Origin: Gordionus sp. m RMFG-2023 | Taxonomy: Eukaryota; Nematomorpha; Gordioida; Chordodea; Parachordodidae | Assembly (NCBI RefSeq): GCF_954871325.1 | Contig: NC_088779.1 | Span: forward strand, 20,152,846-20,216,845 | Direction: 5' to 3' | Length of the DNA: 64,000 nucleotides | Part shown: in pieces, positions 1 to 10,759 of the stretch | Layout of the letters: every line of letters starts with the position of its first letter | Position numbering within the stretch: the first letter of the stretch is position 1 | Translations under genes and position numbers: made by a program | Notes under the pieces: generated by a model | Database searches by the model: none | What the model was told of the DNA's origin: nothing | The model's input: the letters and a program-made list of their open reading frames with translations, nothing else

Positions 1-188
1 GTAAAAGTTAGTGAAATCATAAGGAATAAATCCGTGTAAGAGTTGAATAATATTCCTAACAATTTCATCTCTTGAATTAGGGCGGGGATTGATTGCTCTA
101 AATTTATTTTCAAAACTCCAAAAAAATTTTCAATGGGATTTAACTGAGGTGAATAAGGTGGTAGGTATTCAATCCTACCTTTAGACAT
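1..188 (-). mobile_element. DDE-superfamily DNA transposase, C-terminal fragment
   Basis: On the minus strand this reads LPPYSPQLNPIENFFGVLK, the block around the third catalytic residue (NPIEN) of Tc1/mariner/pogo-type DDE transposases. The similarity then continues in another frame (NPRPNSRDEIVRNIIQLLHG), so there is a frameshift just after the catalytic block. The fragment runs off the left window edge and I see no catalytic aspartates inside the window. It is a plain DNA transposon relic, and its exact family is undecided. Confidence 0.6.
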
Positions 189-351
189 ATTTTGCGATGT
201 CTTTTATTTTCATTTGTTGTTTTTCCGGCATTGATAACATTTTGGTAACTATATCTAATTTTTCTTTATTCTAATATTTGTGTATTCTTTTTGGTCTTTA
301 AATTCTCGACGAAGATTGGGAGTTTTCATTTAAATTGGAAAAATTAGTATT

Positions 352-877
352 ACTATTGGATAATAAAGATTCTATATTAAACATTTTTTATTATTATTTA
401 AGAAAAATTAAAAATAATTAATATGTAAGTATTTTAATTTTTTATTTTGAATTAAATTTTAACACATTTTTTTTATAATGATTAATCAACTATAAATCTT
501 CTTAATTAAATGCTTGTCCATATTTAATTTCAATCTTTATTCTATTAAAAATAAAATCTTATTTTGTTTACCCCCTTTTATAGTATATTTAAACATGTGT
601 ATCGTTTCACTGTACTATTGGATAATAAAGATTCTATATTAAACATTTTTTTTTATTATTTAAGAAAAATTAAAAATAATTAATATGTAAGTATTTTAAT
701 TTTTTATTTTGAATTAAATTTTAACACATTTTTTTTATAATGATTAATCAACTATATTAATCTTCTTAATTAATTGCTTGTCCATATTTAATTTCAATCT
801 TTATTCTATTAAAAATAAAATCTTACTTTGTTTACCCCCTTTTATAGTATATTTAAACATGTGTATCGTTTCACTGT
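352..877. repeat. Tandem duplication, two 262-bp units
   Basis: The segment beginning actattggataataaag at 352 restarts at 614 and runs nearly unchanged to the shared end gtgtatcgtttcactgta. The two units differ by only a few substitutions and small length changes in T or A runs, so the duplication looks recent. No coding content is visible. Confidence 0.9.
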
Positions 878-893
878 AAATAGTTACAATAGG

Positions 894-1135
894 TCATATT
901 GAAAAGTGATTTGGTTTTTGAAATTAAAATTATTAATTTTTACCATGTTGGTACAATAAGTTAAAGTATTTATTATAAATATATCATATTGAAAAGTGTT
1001 TTGGTTTTTGAAATTAAAATTAATGATTTTTACCATGTTGGTACAATAAGTTAGAGTATTTATTAAAATATATCATATTGAAAAGTGTTTTTGTTTTAAA
1101 ATTAAAGTTAATAATTTTTACCATGTTTAATACAA
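894..1135. repeat. Tandem repeat, three units of about 90 bp
   Basis: The phrase tcatattgaaaagtg recurs at 894, 984 and 1073. Each time it is followed by a diverged copy of a segment containing taccatgttggtacaataag. Units are more diverged than the neighbouring 262-bp duplication. AT-rich and non-coding. Confidence 0.85.
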
Positions 1136-1153
1136 TATTTTAAGTCTTGATTT

Positions 1154-2464
1154 CATTGGCGTATGAAAGCGGGGGGAGGGAGGATCAGTAGAAGAGTATA
1201 TCTTAAATACGGATACATTTATAACCCAAATAAATGAATTTTTAATTCATCATGCAACACTTACTAATCTGCAAATATTACTTCCACAAAAGCCTTCCCA
1301 ACCTTTTTCAGATGGTGATAGAAAAAAAAATATTTGTTAGATTTTTATTATGAAGATGTTAAAGTATCTTATGATGCCTTACTAGCTGAATAACTATGTT
1401 TATAAGATTAACTATGGTTGATATAGTCCCAAAAAATCCTATGGATGCTCTGCATTATTTCAAGCATATTTTAGATTAAATTCCCAATGTATTAAAAGGG
1501 TTTATAAACTCTTCCCATTAATAAACTAATGAGAGAACATTCTCATTTTTAAGAAGAATAACAGAGGCCTGTAGAAGTACCATTTTCATTTTGAAAGATT
1601 TTTTAAGGCCCGGCAGGGTTTTATTTAAAAAATTTTCAGGCCCGGCCCGGCCTTTTTAAGAAATTTTTAGGCCCGACTTGGCTTTTTTTTTAAAATTTTT
1701 AGGCCCGGTCCGGCTTTTTTTAAAATAAAATTTTCAGGCCCGGTCCGGCCTTTTTAAGAAATTTTTTAGGGACTTGGCTTTTTTGTAAAAATTTTTAGGG
1801 CCGGTCCGGCTTTTTTTAAAATAAAATTTTCAGGCCCGGCCCGGCTTTTTTTAAAATAAAATTTTCAGGCCCGGCCCGGCTTTTTTTTAAATAAAATTTT
1901 CAGGCCCAGCCAAGATTTTTTTAAAATAAATTATATTTATTTTTGATTTTTATAGCGAATAATAACGATTTCAAATATAGGCTGTTCTAAAAAATACAGC
2001 CCGGCTTGGGTGTTATTTTAAAAATTTTCGGGCCCTGGTCGGATATATTTAAAAAAAGCAGGTCTCCGAAAAACATACCAAGAAGTACAACATCTAAAAG
2101 TAGATTTAAAGGTTTGATCTTTTGAATATTCATAGGCATTTAACAACAAGCAAGAATGAGATAATTGAAAAATTAGCTCAATCACAACGAAGATTGGAAT
2201 TTACATTGTAAATATATAACATACAAAATGCAATTATTCCTAAGAAACTTTTTGTGTAAAGGCTCAAAAAATTCAAATTTCTATTTTGGGTCATTTAAGT
2301 GATTTTTTACATATAATTTTTTTATAATTCACATTAATTTAAAATTGTGTATTAGAAATAGTTATTAGTCCTGAAAATTTATGCTTGATATTTTTAAAAA
2401 ACAATAATATTTCTTCAAAAATTTTATTATCCCCCCCCCAGACCGAATTCCCGCGTACGCGCCT
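1154..2464 (+). mobile_element. hAT composite copy A (internally deleted)
   Basis: The left end is CATTGGCGTATGAAAGC plus a G run. The right end is a C run followed by GACCGAATTCCCGCGTACGC, matching the termini of copies B and C. Compared with B, about 600 bp is missing just inside the left end: the sequence jumps from the G run to gatcagtagaagag. The remaining body holds a decayed plus-strand piece of the hAT transposase C-terminus (NERTFSFLRRI-type block, then an NIHRHLTT-type block). I see no 8-bp target duplication, so an end or flank may be rearranged. It carries the nested GGCCCGG element at 1562-2068. Confidence 0.75.
1562..2068. mobile_element. Nested small hAT with GGCCCGG arrays (in copy A)
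   Basis: Starts CAGAGGCCTGTAGAAGTACC and ends GCAGGTCTCCG, which are diverged forms of the CAGAGACCTGCAG inverted ends seen elsewhere in the window. The interior is a ladder of AGGCCCGGCCCGGC motifs spaced by A/T runs, plus a motif-free stretch around 1925-1985. It splits the hAT transposase remnant at the same point as in copies B, C and D. No coding capacity is visible. Confidence 0.75.
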
Positions 2465-2574
2465 GAGTCGATATATTTGGTATAATATGGGATTCAAATC
2501 ATATTACTTATATTTAAAGAGCAATAACTATTGTTCTAGTAATCGTCAGTTTAAGATTCTAAAAATATTAGCTA

Positions 2575-3679
2575 TAGGGTTGTTAAACGGCTCGATTTGA
2601 TCCGATTTTTAGCACATCCAATATTTTAAGAAAAATTGTCTAAACCTCTAGATTTTTCTGATAGATGTTTAAATTAAAGGTCAGCAACAGGCGAGTTATC
2701 TCATGCTAGCCTATGCCCGGCTATAAAAAATTATTTGAAATATTTTAACATCCTTACAATATATTTTTTTATCTATTTAATTTAAAAAAATTCGAAAAAA
2801 AAAATGACTATTATGACAATTGTCACTTTTCTAAGGTACATATTCACTGAAATTTAATTTAACATGTTCACAACATATATTTTACCTATTTGCTTCAAAA
2901 AAATTCGAAAAAACTTAAAAATGAAGATTATGACAATTGTCACTTTTCTAAGGTACATATTCACTGAAAATTTAATTTAACATGTTTACAATATTTATTT
3001 TTACCTATTTGCTTCAAAAAAATTCGAAAAAATTTAAAGATGACGATTATGACAAATTTTAACGCAAGCCGACCCAGCAAGCCGACCCAGCAAGCCGACC
3101 CAGAAATCCGACCCAGCGAGCAGACCCAATAAGCCGACCCAGCAAGCCGACCCAACAAGCCGACCCAGCAAGCCGACCCAGCGAGCAGACCCAACAAGCC
3201 GACCCAGCAAGCCGACCCAGCAAGCCGACCCAGCAAGCCGACCCAGCAAGCCGACCCAGCAAGCCGACCCAACAAGCCGACCCAGCAAGCCGACCCAGCA
3301 AGCCGACCCAACAAGCCGACCCAGCAAGCCGACCCAGAAATCCCACCCAGCGAGCAGACCCAACAAGCCGACCCAGCAAGCCGACCCAGCGAGCAGACCC
3401 AACAAGCCGACCCAGCAAGCCGACCCAGCAAGCCGACCCAAGCAAGCCGACCCAGCAAGCCGACCCAACAAGCCGACCCAGCGAGCAGACCCAACAAGCA
3501 GACCCAGCAAGCCGACCCAGTAAGCCGACCCAGTAGCCGACCAAATGGGTCGGCTCAACAGGCCCATTGGGTCGGGTTGGGTCGTGGTCGATTTTTCAAC
3601 CCTGGCTCAGGGTTGAGCAGATTTCTACGACTTCGGCTCGGGTTGTGGGTCGTAAAAAACCAACCATTTAACAACACTA
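2575..3679. mobile_element. hAT-like element with GTTGTTAAA ends and a GGGTCGG-type array
   Basis: The left end TAGGGTTGTTAAACGGCTCG is mirrored on the right by the reverse complement TAGTGTTGTTAAATGGTTGG. Target sites (ATTAGCTA and GATCTCTA) match poorly, so the exact bounds are uncertain. Inside are three AT-rich tandem units of about 118 bp near 2760-3060 (marker tatgacaattgtcac at about 2812 and 2929, then a diverged copy) and the 13-bp GC-rich array at 3062-3537. No transposase remnant is recognisable, so this would be a non-autonomous copy. Confidence 0.5.
3062..3537. repeat. 13-bp GC-rich tandem array (about 36 units)
   Basis: The unit is AAGCCGACCCAGC with occasional variants such as AACAAGCC and GCGAGCAG. 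Because 13 is not a multiple of three and the unit has no stop on the minus strand, all three minus frames stay open and each reads a 13-residue periodic peptide (GSACWVGLLGRLA). These long ORFs are therefore artefacts of the repeat. The array sits within the hAT-like element at 2575-3679, and GGGTCGG-type motifs continue to about 3650. The minus strand is G-rich with GGG at regular spacing. Confidence 0.9.
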
Positions 3680-6675
3680 GATCTCTACAAATTTGTGGGA
3701 AACCCGCACGTTCCTGTAGGTGCAACATTTCGAAAATTGTTTAAAACGTCTATAGGTTTAATAAAAAAGAACGGGGCAAAAAGAGCCTACACCCAAGAAC
3801 TATAGTGTAATTTAATTACTTTAAGAGTTGGAGGTAATTAAGTCTAAAATATCTTTGTGTAAGTACTAGTTGATTACAAATTTATTTGAGAAGATCTAAA
3901 GTACTGGATTTCTTTATATGTTAGAGGATTTATCGATTACCATTGAAAAATTAAGAAATTTATCCCATAATAATTTAGAAATTAATATATCACCTCATTT
4001 GAATTCATTCCTTATCTTTGAAGAGAAAAATTGGTGAGGAATTCAAAAAAATTCAATAATTTTAATATATAAATTTTAAAATAAAATAAAAAAATTAATT
4101 CTGTTAAAAAATTTGATTATTCGCAAAACCTTTAACAATTAATACTATATGCAGAGATACCTTTTACCGATACGATTGCCCGATATAACAGATATCAATA
4201 TTTAAATATAATATATATAATCTTATAATACCCAAACTATGCTCTGTGTAATCAATGATTAATTTTTTCACAAATTAAGACACTTTTATAACATAAAAAT
4301 TAGAATATTTTTTAAAAAACCAACAAATGATGCCAAGTATGGAAGTAAAAATGAGTTTAATGTTATTTCTCTTAGGATTGTGATTAGTGACTTTTATTTT
4401 GAAAAGTGCCAAGACGGATTAAATACATTTTTTATTTTAAGAGTAAAGAAGTAATAAAAACAAAAATACACTGATGCTACTTATAAAAAAAACAACAAAC
4501 TACAAAACACATAATCAATCCGGAGTTTTTATTTATTAAATATTGTATATTATGTATAATCAAATATATGAATTTATTTTTTCTTACTTTAGAATAAAAT
4601 ATTTTCAGAATAAAATATGATTTAATTTCACAATTTTTAATTAATTTAATAATATGATTCTATTTCACAATTTGGAAAAAAAATTTAATAATGATTTTAC
4701 CTTTTTTTAGACTTTTTATATCTTGCACAGTTTGAAAAATAAATATCAATTTATTAAAAATCTTCTCCAAAAAATAAAATATATTTATCATGACAATGAT
4801 GACTTGATAAATTAACAAAAAAAATGACAATGAATACTCAAAATTAACTTCTCATCTTTCTCCTTGCCTTTTCTCTTATACACTCATAACTTCATCTCAA
4901 ATACGATAATAGGATAGGGTTTAGTTCCAGTCATTTGTTATATTACTACTGATGAGTTACATGTTTATTGATATCCTGGCGAAAAAATTGGGACAATTAT
5001 TTGAAGGGTCGGCCTTCATATAATTTACGTTCGCTCACATTGGACAGGTCTATGACCAACGTGCTAGATAATATAAGATAAGAATAAAAATAAATAACAA
5101 TGAATGCGCAAAATTACCTACTCACCAAAAATCTTTTTAGCCTACATTAACACGGTATCGGGTAACATCGATACCCAATACTGATACCAAAAAAATACTG
5201 TATATGAAAAAATCCAATTAGTTCAACCTTTCTCGTGGCCATAGCATAGATGCAGCCAGGATTTTTCTAAGAGGAGAGGCACTATTTGGATGAGGTTTTC
5301 ATTATAAATTTTATTAAAGGTCCTAAAATCCGTTTATCAGAGGCTTTTGACTATGTTATATTTTTATAGAAATAAAGCTAAATAGAGGTATTCTGTAGCA
5401 GGTTTAAAATTTTTTTTTATTTATATTAAAAATGCCTAACTTTGTTTTTTTTATAAACATAATTTTTCTAATTAGTTATATGAATTAGCTAAAAAATGGT
5501 AATAATGCTTCTTAAATATTACACTATATGCACACCAATGAACACTTCTCTTCAACATATAAATAATTATATTATTAAAATTAATATTCATTAAAACATT
5601 AAAATATTATATATTTATAAAGAAAATCAATTATACGATGTTAAATTATAATTAATATTTATACGTGATATCACCTTCCATATACTGATAATCATTTAAA
5701 ATCTCTAATACTATTAAATATATAAATTTTAATAAATACTACAAACTGGCGTCATTATTTTTAAAATAATTGACGTAAATATGTGGAGTTTTCTTTTATT
5801 TTAGTTATTTAAGAAAAATCATAAACCCATTTAATCGAAATCGCATATATTTTATCAACATAAAGCAACATATCTTTTCAAATACCGATTTATAGGCTTT
5901 ATTTGAACCTAACGCGTTAACTACAAATGAGGCCTGAGAAAAAAATTTTATTTATAAAAAAAATATAAAAAAAAAAATAGACATCCTTGCGTCATGACGT
6001 GGCAAGGATATCGGAAATTGTAATATTGATAATTTAATTTTTATTTTTTTAATATAAAAATGCTATTTTCTAAAATTTTTGAATTATAGTCATTATTTAA
6101 AAAAATTATTGACGTTATCTTATTTTTCTTTCAAATTCTTGTATCCACAACTTAAAATCTCTCTCGTACTCACTCTAGGCTGTAATACAGTGTCACTCAT
6201 AGTTACCAACACCTTGGGAACCATTTAGGACGGGGTTTTCAATTAATATAAAAAAATGCGTTTTCATATACTAAAGAAAATCTAGATATCTGTCAATCTA
6301 ACCTTCTAAGCACAACTCCTTTCTTAGATGACTCCACACCTTTTTTGAAAAAATTATTTATTTCAGAGTTGTTAAATCTCCTTTTAAAAGGAACCAGCTC
6401 CCACTGCTGCTCCTACTATTTCAAAAAGGGTTAGTTCCCATTCCCGCTATTGAGTTTTTAAAAAGAGTTCCGCTTCATTACCGCTTCTTAGATTTTACTA
6501 TTTATAATATAAAGTACACAAAACAAAATCATATTTTTTTAATCTATATATTTAAATCCAAGAAAATGATGAATCAAAATAATTTATAATCTTTTATTTA
6601 TTAAAAGTAACAAGTTTTTCTAAATTTGAATCTGATAAGCCCGCTCTTGCCTTAGATCTGTTTAGAAATACTAAA
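3680..6675. other. AT-rich intergenic stretch with decayed repeats
   Basis: No gene is supported. There are faint relics only. The phrases around 4150-4200 and 5150-5210 resemble the CCGATATC/CGATACC motifs of the hAT family seen at 43.4 and 52.1 kb. A gcagccaggatttttctaag phrase near 5250 resembles a hAT end. GGAACCAGCTCCC-type motifs lie near 6390-6480, just after CAGAGTTGTTAAATC at 6364, which could be another hAT terminus. Apart from these I see only A/T runs. Confidence 0.5.
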
Positions 6676-6683
6676 CAAGCGCT

Positions 6684-8544
6684 CATTGGCGTACGCAGCG
6701 GGGGGGGGCAGGGGGACAAATCTCCCCTCCCCCCTCCCCAAGCCAAAAAATATTGTTTATATTAATATTTATTCGTATCTCATATTAAATATATATTATA
6801 TTACATTTATTATCACATTCATAATTTATTTTATCAATTAATTTCGATTTCAAGTTTTCCGGCGTAATATTTACTTATTATTTTCAAATTTTTAGTGGCG
6901 TAATATTTATCTACCATTTTCAAATTTCTAGTCAAATAATAATTATTACTGAAACTTCTGGTCCAACAGGGAAAAAGAAATTGCAACCTTGTCCAACGAG
7001 ATAGAGCCTCTTCCATCAAGCACTAACAGCTATTAAGGAGTTAGAAGAGCCAATTATTTGCTATTACTGAAATATTACAATGGCCTGAAAGAAATATTTC
7101 CTCAGAAGCAAGAATATTGGATTCAATGCTTATTCCAAATTTTATTTCTCATTAGAATGTATTATTTAATTATACAACTATATTATGTATTACTTTTCAA
7201 AAACATGACAATGATTTGATTAAGAAGATAAGAATAGCGGAGAGCATTTTATCAGAACTCAAGGTTAGGGCTAATGTTGATGAAGCATATTTTATATTTT
7301 ATTGTTGAGTCAAACAGAGCTATACGTGTTTAATATTTGTCTCCCTCGACAGCAAGGCAAGCTCATCGTTAAAACATTAATATGGGATCAGTAGAAGAGT
7401 TTATCTTAGATGCAGATACATTTATAACCCAAATAAATGAATTTTTAATATATCATGCAGCACTTATATCTGCAAATATTACTTTCACAAAAGCCTTCCC
7501 AACCTTTTTCAGATGGTGATAGAAAAAAAAATATTTGTTAGATTTTTATTATGAAGATGTTAAAGTATCTTATGATGCCTTACTAGCTGAATAACTATGT
7601 TTATAAGATTAACTATAGTTGATATAGTCCCAAAAAATGCTATGGATGCTCTGCATTATTTCAAACACATTTTAGATTAAATTCCCAATGCATTAAAAGG
7701 GTTTATAAACTCTTCCCATTAGTAAACTAATGAGAGAACACTCTCTTTTTTAAGAAGAATAACAGAGGCCTGCAGAAGTACCATTTGCAGGGCACGGCCC
7801 GGATTTTTTTTTAAGATTTTTTACGCTATTTTTAAAATTTATTTTAGGCCGCTCGGCTTTTTTTTTAAATTTACAGGCTCGGCCCGGCTTTTTTTAAAAT
7901 AAAATTTTCAGGCAGGCCTGGATTTTTTAAAAATATTATATTTATTTTTGATTTTTATAGCTAATAATAACGATTTCAAATATAGGCTGTTTTAAAAAAT
8001 ACAGCCCGGCTTGGGTGTTTTTTTTAAAAAAATTTAGGTCCGGCCCGGGTGTTTTTTAAAAAAAATTTTGGGCTCGGCCTTGGTATAATTAAAAAATTAA
8101 AATATTGTCCTGCCCAGGAGCCGGGCCTGCAGGTCTCTGAAAAACATACCAAGAAGTACAACATGTGAAAGTAGATTGAAAGGTTTGGATTTTTTTAATA
8201 TTCATAGGCATTTGACGACAAGCAAGGATGAGATAATTGAAAAATTAGCTCAATTCCAACGAAGATTGGATTTTACATTGTAAATATATAACATACGAAA
8301 TACAATTATTCCTAAGAAACTTTTTGTGTAAAGGCTCAAAAAATTCAAATTTCTATTTTGGGTCATTTAAGTGATTCTTTTACATATAATTTTTTTATAA
8401 TTCACATTAATTTAAAATTGTGTATTAGGAATAGTTATTAGTCCTAATAAATTTATGCTTGATATTTTTAAAAACAATAATATTTCTCAAAAAAATTTAT
8501 TATCCCCCCCCCCCCCCCAGACCAAATTCCTGCGTACGCGCCTG
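6684..8544 (+). mobile_element. hAT composite copy B, perfect 8-bp target duplication
   Basis: A complete insertion: CAAGCGCT lies at 6676-6683 and again at 8545-8552. The left end is CATTGGCGTACGCAGC plus a G run. The right end, as reverse complement, is CAGGCGCGTACGCAGG followed by a G run. The body contains a decayed plus-strand transposase remnant of the DUF4371/ZMYM-type hAT group. It includes a CLPRL-like block near 7330-7370, an NERTFSFLRRI block near 7730 and a terminal NIHRHLTTSKDEIIEKLAQ block near 8200-8270. It is non-autonomous and carries the nested element at 7763-8139. Confidence 0.9.
7763..8139. mobile_element. Nested small hAT with GGCCCGG arrays (in copy B)
   Basis: Bounded by CAGAGGCCTGCAGAAGTACC and GGCCTGCAGGTCTCTG, with AGGCCCGGCCCGG-type motifs at both sides of an AT core. 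It interrupts the hAT transposase remnant between the LRRI block and the block that resumes at 8140. Flanking 8-mers (AAGAATAA and AAAAACAT) agree at only about 5 of 8 positions, as expected for an old target duplication. Confidence 0.8.
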
Positions 8545-8552
8545 CAAGCGCT

Positions 8553-9677
8553 TAATAGGTGCACTAGGGGAATAGGAGGTATTGCATTTTAGGAAAATAG
8601 TTTTTAAATAGTTATAATTATCAAATATATTTATTTTTTGTTAATTTTATCTAGTATATTATCTTAATGATAATCAATTTGATTGAATCGAAAAAATCTT
8701 CTAAATCATAGTATTTTAGATATATTGTAGGTAATTTTTTATTAGGAAATTTGTATTCCTATAAAATTAATCAATTATATTTTAATTCTCTATTTTAATT
8801 CCTGCTTAACAATTCCCAATTTAATTTAAATGCAGGATGAATAATAGCAGCAATGATATTATCATCTCAATCACAAACAGTTGAAAATCGGAAATAAGGT
8901 TATTTAAATATATAAAAATTATTTTTATCAAATTAAAAAACCTTTTATCATATATTTTATCTAACAATACCATGGAATTCTTATTATGAAATTCATCTTG
9001 CAATTTTTAAAAATAATATTTTCCTAATTTTTTAATTATATTATCATCCATATTTGTGGACATATTTTGTTCATTCCAAAGAGTGGCACTTTGAAAAAAG
9101 TTTTGGGATATAATTTAATATTTTCTATTTTCTAAAGCTTTCTCAGCTTCAACTGTATTCATAAATTGAAATTGTAGCAAGACATCGTGATTAAGAAAAT
9201 CATAATTCCCGGTTAATCAGGTTCAGGATATCATCGATATCTATAGCTCTTCATTCATTTCAAAACTTTTATCCTCAAACATTCTACCCCTTTAGAAAAA
9301 AAAAATATCTTGAAAAATATTCTTACTAAAATGGGAATGGAAATTTTATTTTATCATTTTAAATATCGTCCTTATCTGCATAACACGATAACGCTTTTCA
9401 TGATTTCTAAATGATGAGAATTAAAAAAAATATAAATATCAATTCAGCTAAGTATTTAACATAATTGAATAATTTCATAAATTTTAATCAATATATATTA
9501 TTTTTATGGTATTCAACAAATACATAAATTATAGGAGCTAACTCCCAATAACGAGTTTTGGAAATTAGCGGCATATCATGTGTTTTTGAAAAGTGTTGCG
9601 ACGCTTTTTAACAACATTACCGGCAATACTTTTGAAGCGGACCGAATGGCAAATAATTTTTAAAATAGGAATGTGAT
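8553..9677 (-). other. Intergenic stretch with weak hAT transposase trace
   Basis: On the minus strand near 8800-8880 one frame reads DNIIAAIIHPAFKLNWELL. This resembles the conserved alanine-rich HP-x-FKL block of BED-type hAT transposases. No other domain is convincing and the rest is AT-rich. A GTTGTTAAA-type inverted motif near 9605-9617 could pair with CAGAGTTGTTAAA at 6364, making a larger decayed hAT that copy B inserted into. No target duplication supports that. Confidence 0.35.
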
Positions 9678-9685
9678 ATTCTATG

Positions 9686-10751
9686 TAGAGACCTTCATGG
9701 GCCTAGATTTTAGAACCAAGCCCGGCCCAGGCCCATCGTAAAAAAAAATTTTAAGCCCAGGCCCGGCCCGGCCCGGCCCGGCCCGGCCCGTTTTTAATAT
9801 TTAAAAAAATTCCCAAGCCCGGCCCAAGCCCCGGCCCAAGCCCCGGCCCAAGCCCCGGCTCAAGCCCCGGCCCAAGCCCGCTATTATATTTAAAAAATTT
9901 CCCAAGCCCATTAAATTATTTTATGTATACTTAACTTATGCTGAAGTAATACTAATAGAAATATAATATTTTATTTAGTAATAATATATATATATAATAT
10001 TAATAAATGATATAAACAAAATTTTAATTTATATTTTCAAATTATCATTTAAAAATAATATATTATCTACAATTTCGTTATTTAAATTTGTTCTTCTTTC
10101 TTCAATAACCCTTCCAATAGTACAGAAATTCCGTTAACTGGAAACATTAGATGCTGGAATTGCATGAATTTTTTTGGCTAATCTTGCCAATTTTGGCAAG
10201 ATTTTTTCATGCTACTTCCACCAATCTAGGATGCAGTCATCATAGTTGATATCCTCTTCATTTAGCTGAATATCCATATATAAATTAATCTCATCAGCAT
10301 CCGTCATGAAGTATTGTATCATCCTCATATGAAGACATATCCAATAATGAGGATGAAGCGAAAAATATTATATAGCTAAAAAGATTTATAAAGAATAAAT
10401 TACTGGTAGCTCTAGTAATCCTTGAAGTTTGGCCATCTTTCGGAACATGTTTGGGAATATTCCCTGATTTTCGCTTTTTCTTTTTTCGCTGTTTCGTGCC
10501 CATGCCGTTGTGTTAAGTTAAGTAAAATTATACCAATTTCCGATTTAAAAAAATATATACTCTCCCAAGGTGTATAGGAAATTAGATAAATAACACTAAT
10601 AAAATCAGAATGATTTGTTATATTTGTCCTATTATATATCCTTAAAATAAGCTAAATTTGAATTTGCAAAAATTTCCAACGAACCCAAGCCCGGCCCAGG
10701 CCCGCTAGAAAATTTATAATTAGGCCCAAGCCCGGCCCATGAAGGTCTCAA
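9686..10751 (-). mobile_element. Internally deleted BED-type hAT, TAGAGACC ends, 8-bp TSD
   Basis: ATTCTATG flanks the element at 9678-9685 and 10752-10759. The termini are TAGAGACCTTCATGGGCC and its inverted copy TTGAGACCTTCATGGGCC, with GCCCGGCCCAAGC motif arrays just inside both ends. On the minus strand, 10294-10503 encodes a basic MGTKQRKKKKRKSG start that may be a transposase N-terminus. Near 10030-10140 lies the C-terminal dimerisation block (TIGRVIEERRTNLNNEIVDN, preceded by an in-frame stop). The middle of the transposase is absent, so this is a non-autonomous deletion derivative. Confidence 0.9.
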
Positions 10752-10759
10752 ATTCTATG

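Noticed and set aside
2961-3567. Three overlapping minus-strand proteins of 160-178 residues rich in GSACWVGLLGRLA
   Set aside because: They are the three frames of a 13-bp stop-free tandem repeat, not genes.
4945-4995. Possible hammerhead ribozyme core (CTGATGAG ... CGAAA)
   Set aside because: Stem II would rest on G-C plus wobble pairs only, and I could not find helices I and III around the core.
6834-7019. Minus-strand ORF of 61 codons, with a near-identical one at 57137-57355
   Set aside because: Both lie antisense to the transposase remnant of hAT copies B and D. Their similarity comes from the repeat, not from a gene.
6364-9616. Single large hAT bounded by CAGAGTTGTTAAA and TTTAACAACATTA surrounding copy B
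   Set aside because: End match is short and no target duplication was found. Only the weak transposase trace near 8.8 kb is kept.
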